From Berkiella sp964502705 (GTDB taxonomy: Bacteria; Pseudomonadota; Gammaproteobacteria; Berkiellales; Berkiellaceae), in contig CAZCXZ010000174.1 in assembly GCA_964502705.1 (NCBI GenBank), positions 1 to 5,307 on the forward strand: DNA of 5,307 nt, written 5' to 3'. Every line of letters starts with the position of its first letter. The stretch's first letter is position 1. The translations under genes and the position numbers were made by a program. Below are positions 5,021-5,307 of the stretch, piece after piece. The notes beneath the pieces were generated by a model. It saw only the letters and a list, made by a program, of their open reading frames with translations. It was not told where the DNA came from and did not search any database.

Positions 5021-5065
5021 GCTACGCCTGACAAGTATTTAAGGCCTGCCCGGCGTAGTCCGGGC
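5018..5065. repeat. Cluster of short palindromes between the bacteriocin-like gene and the next ORF
   Basis: CAGGC-TAC-GCCTG (5018-5030) and GCCCGG-CGTAGT-CCGGGC (5048-5065) are two hairpins. CTACGCC (5022-5028) is also the reverse complement of GGCGTAG (5052-5058), so the two hairpins can be read as arms of one larger palindrome. This two-arm, G+C-rich layout resembles the MITE-like element at 4467-4607 in design but not in sequence, and suggests a second, different short intergenic repeat. Confidence 0.5.
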
Positions 5066-5092
5066 GTAGTGTAACGAAGACGGGAAACAACT

Positions 5093-5275
5093 ATGACTTT
5101 ACCACAACTACTGTTATTCGCTTGGGTTGCAGCATGGGTTTTTGCCGAGTCGCTCTCACCCGGCATTAGCTACTTCGGTAAAATACAAGCATCCATCATT
5201 GCCACCTTTGCAGCAGGTTATGCTAATGATGCGCATCGGGTGTTGATGCGGAAGTTGAAAAGCTGGATGAGATAG
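5093..5275 (+). CDS. Small hydrophobic, C-terminally basic protein of 60 residues; candidate immunity protein
   Basis: The ATG has only a weak purine-rich site upstream (ACGGGA, about 5080-5085). Residues 4-19 form a strongly hydrophobic helix (PQLLLFAWVAAWVFAE), a second moderately hydrophobic stretch is at about 31-43 (IQASIIATFAAGY), and the end is basic and amphipathic (HRVLMRKLKSWMR). This is the layout of a small inner-membrane protein. Small membrane proteins encoded next to class II bacteriocin genes are often immunity proteins, which is the reason for the suggestion; sequence homology is not recognised. There is no double-glycine motif, so it is unlikely to be a second precursor. A short holin-like protein is an alternative. 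It is 95 bp after the bacteriocin-like gene, separated by hairpins. Confidence 0.6.
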   Translation: MTLPQLLLFAWVAAWVFAESLSPGISYFGKIQASIIATFAAGYANDAHRVLMRKLKSWMR

Positions 5276-5299
5276 CATAAATAAGTGGAAAATAGCGTT

Positions 5300-5307
5300 A
5301 TGAAAAC
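5300..5307 (+). CDS. Start of a further gene at the window edge (partial)
   Basis: ATGAAAAC at the last bases, with GTGGAA at 5284-5289 upstream as a possible ribosome binding site and same orientation as the small genes before it. Only two codons are visible, so nothing can be said of the product. Confidence 0.3.

Noticed and set aside
4942..5166. Minus-strand open frame opposite the end of the bacteriocin-like gene
   Set aside because: It crosses several hairpins and overlaps two better supported plus-strand genes.

Overview
The window reads as a low-to-moderate G+C gammaproteobacterial chromosome. The C-terminal half of the primary sigma factor RpoD is nearly identical to the E. coli family sequence, and an ileX-type tRNA-Ile2 (CAU) follows it, as happens near rpoD in enterobacteria. 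The genus cannot be fixed from sequence alone. A Legionellales-like or other host-associated gammaproteobacterium is only an impression, based on A/T-leaning codon use and the accessory cargo.

Layout. 2-904: 3' end of rpoD. 905-1606: about 700 bp without a convincing ORF. It is hairpin-rich, then strikingly G/T-rich and almost free of A on the + strand, and ends at tRNA-Ile2 (1607-1680). It is either a large structured RNA or a decayed low-complexity gene of the opposite strand. 1681-2710: two copies of a hairpin-plus-core repeat, a gene for an unrecognised two-helix membrane protein (1952-2590), and a partial third repeat copy followed by a perfect 16-bp stem-loop. 2711-3003: no gene, but an array of TGTCGA boxes. 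3004-3597 (minus): a DUF4238-like protein that seems to lack its C-terminus. 3697-4015: a 32-codon ORF with a strong ribosome binding site and a terminator-like hairpin over its stop codon.

4016-5307 holds the most notable content: a winged-helix-like protein, a 141-bp MITE-like palindromic element, and a run of small genes. One (4806-4997) is a textbook double-glycine-leader class II bacteriocin/microcin precursor. It is translationally coupled to a 57-codon ORF that also carries an N-terminal GG. A small hydrophobic, basic protein downstream is a candidate immunity protein, and a further gene starts at the window edge. No ABC/C39 peptidase exporter or HlyD-type adaptor is visible, so export genes would have to lie outside the window.

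How the genes may work together (inference): the region downstream of rpoD/tRNA-Ile2 looks like an accessory hotspot, with short repeats, a MITE and a truncated gene next to a small antimicrobial-peptide cluster. The winged-helix protein may be the local regulator, but nothing in the sequence proves this.
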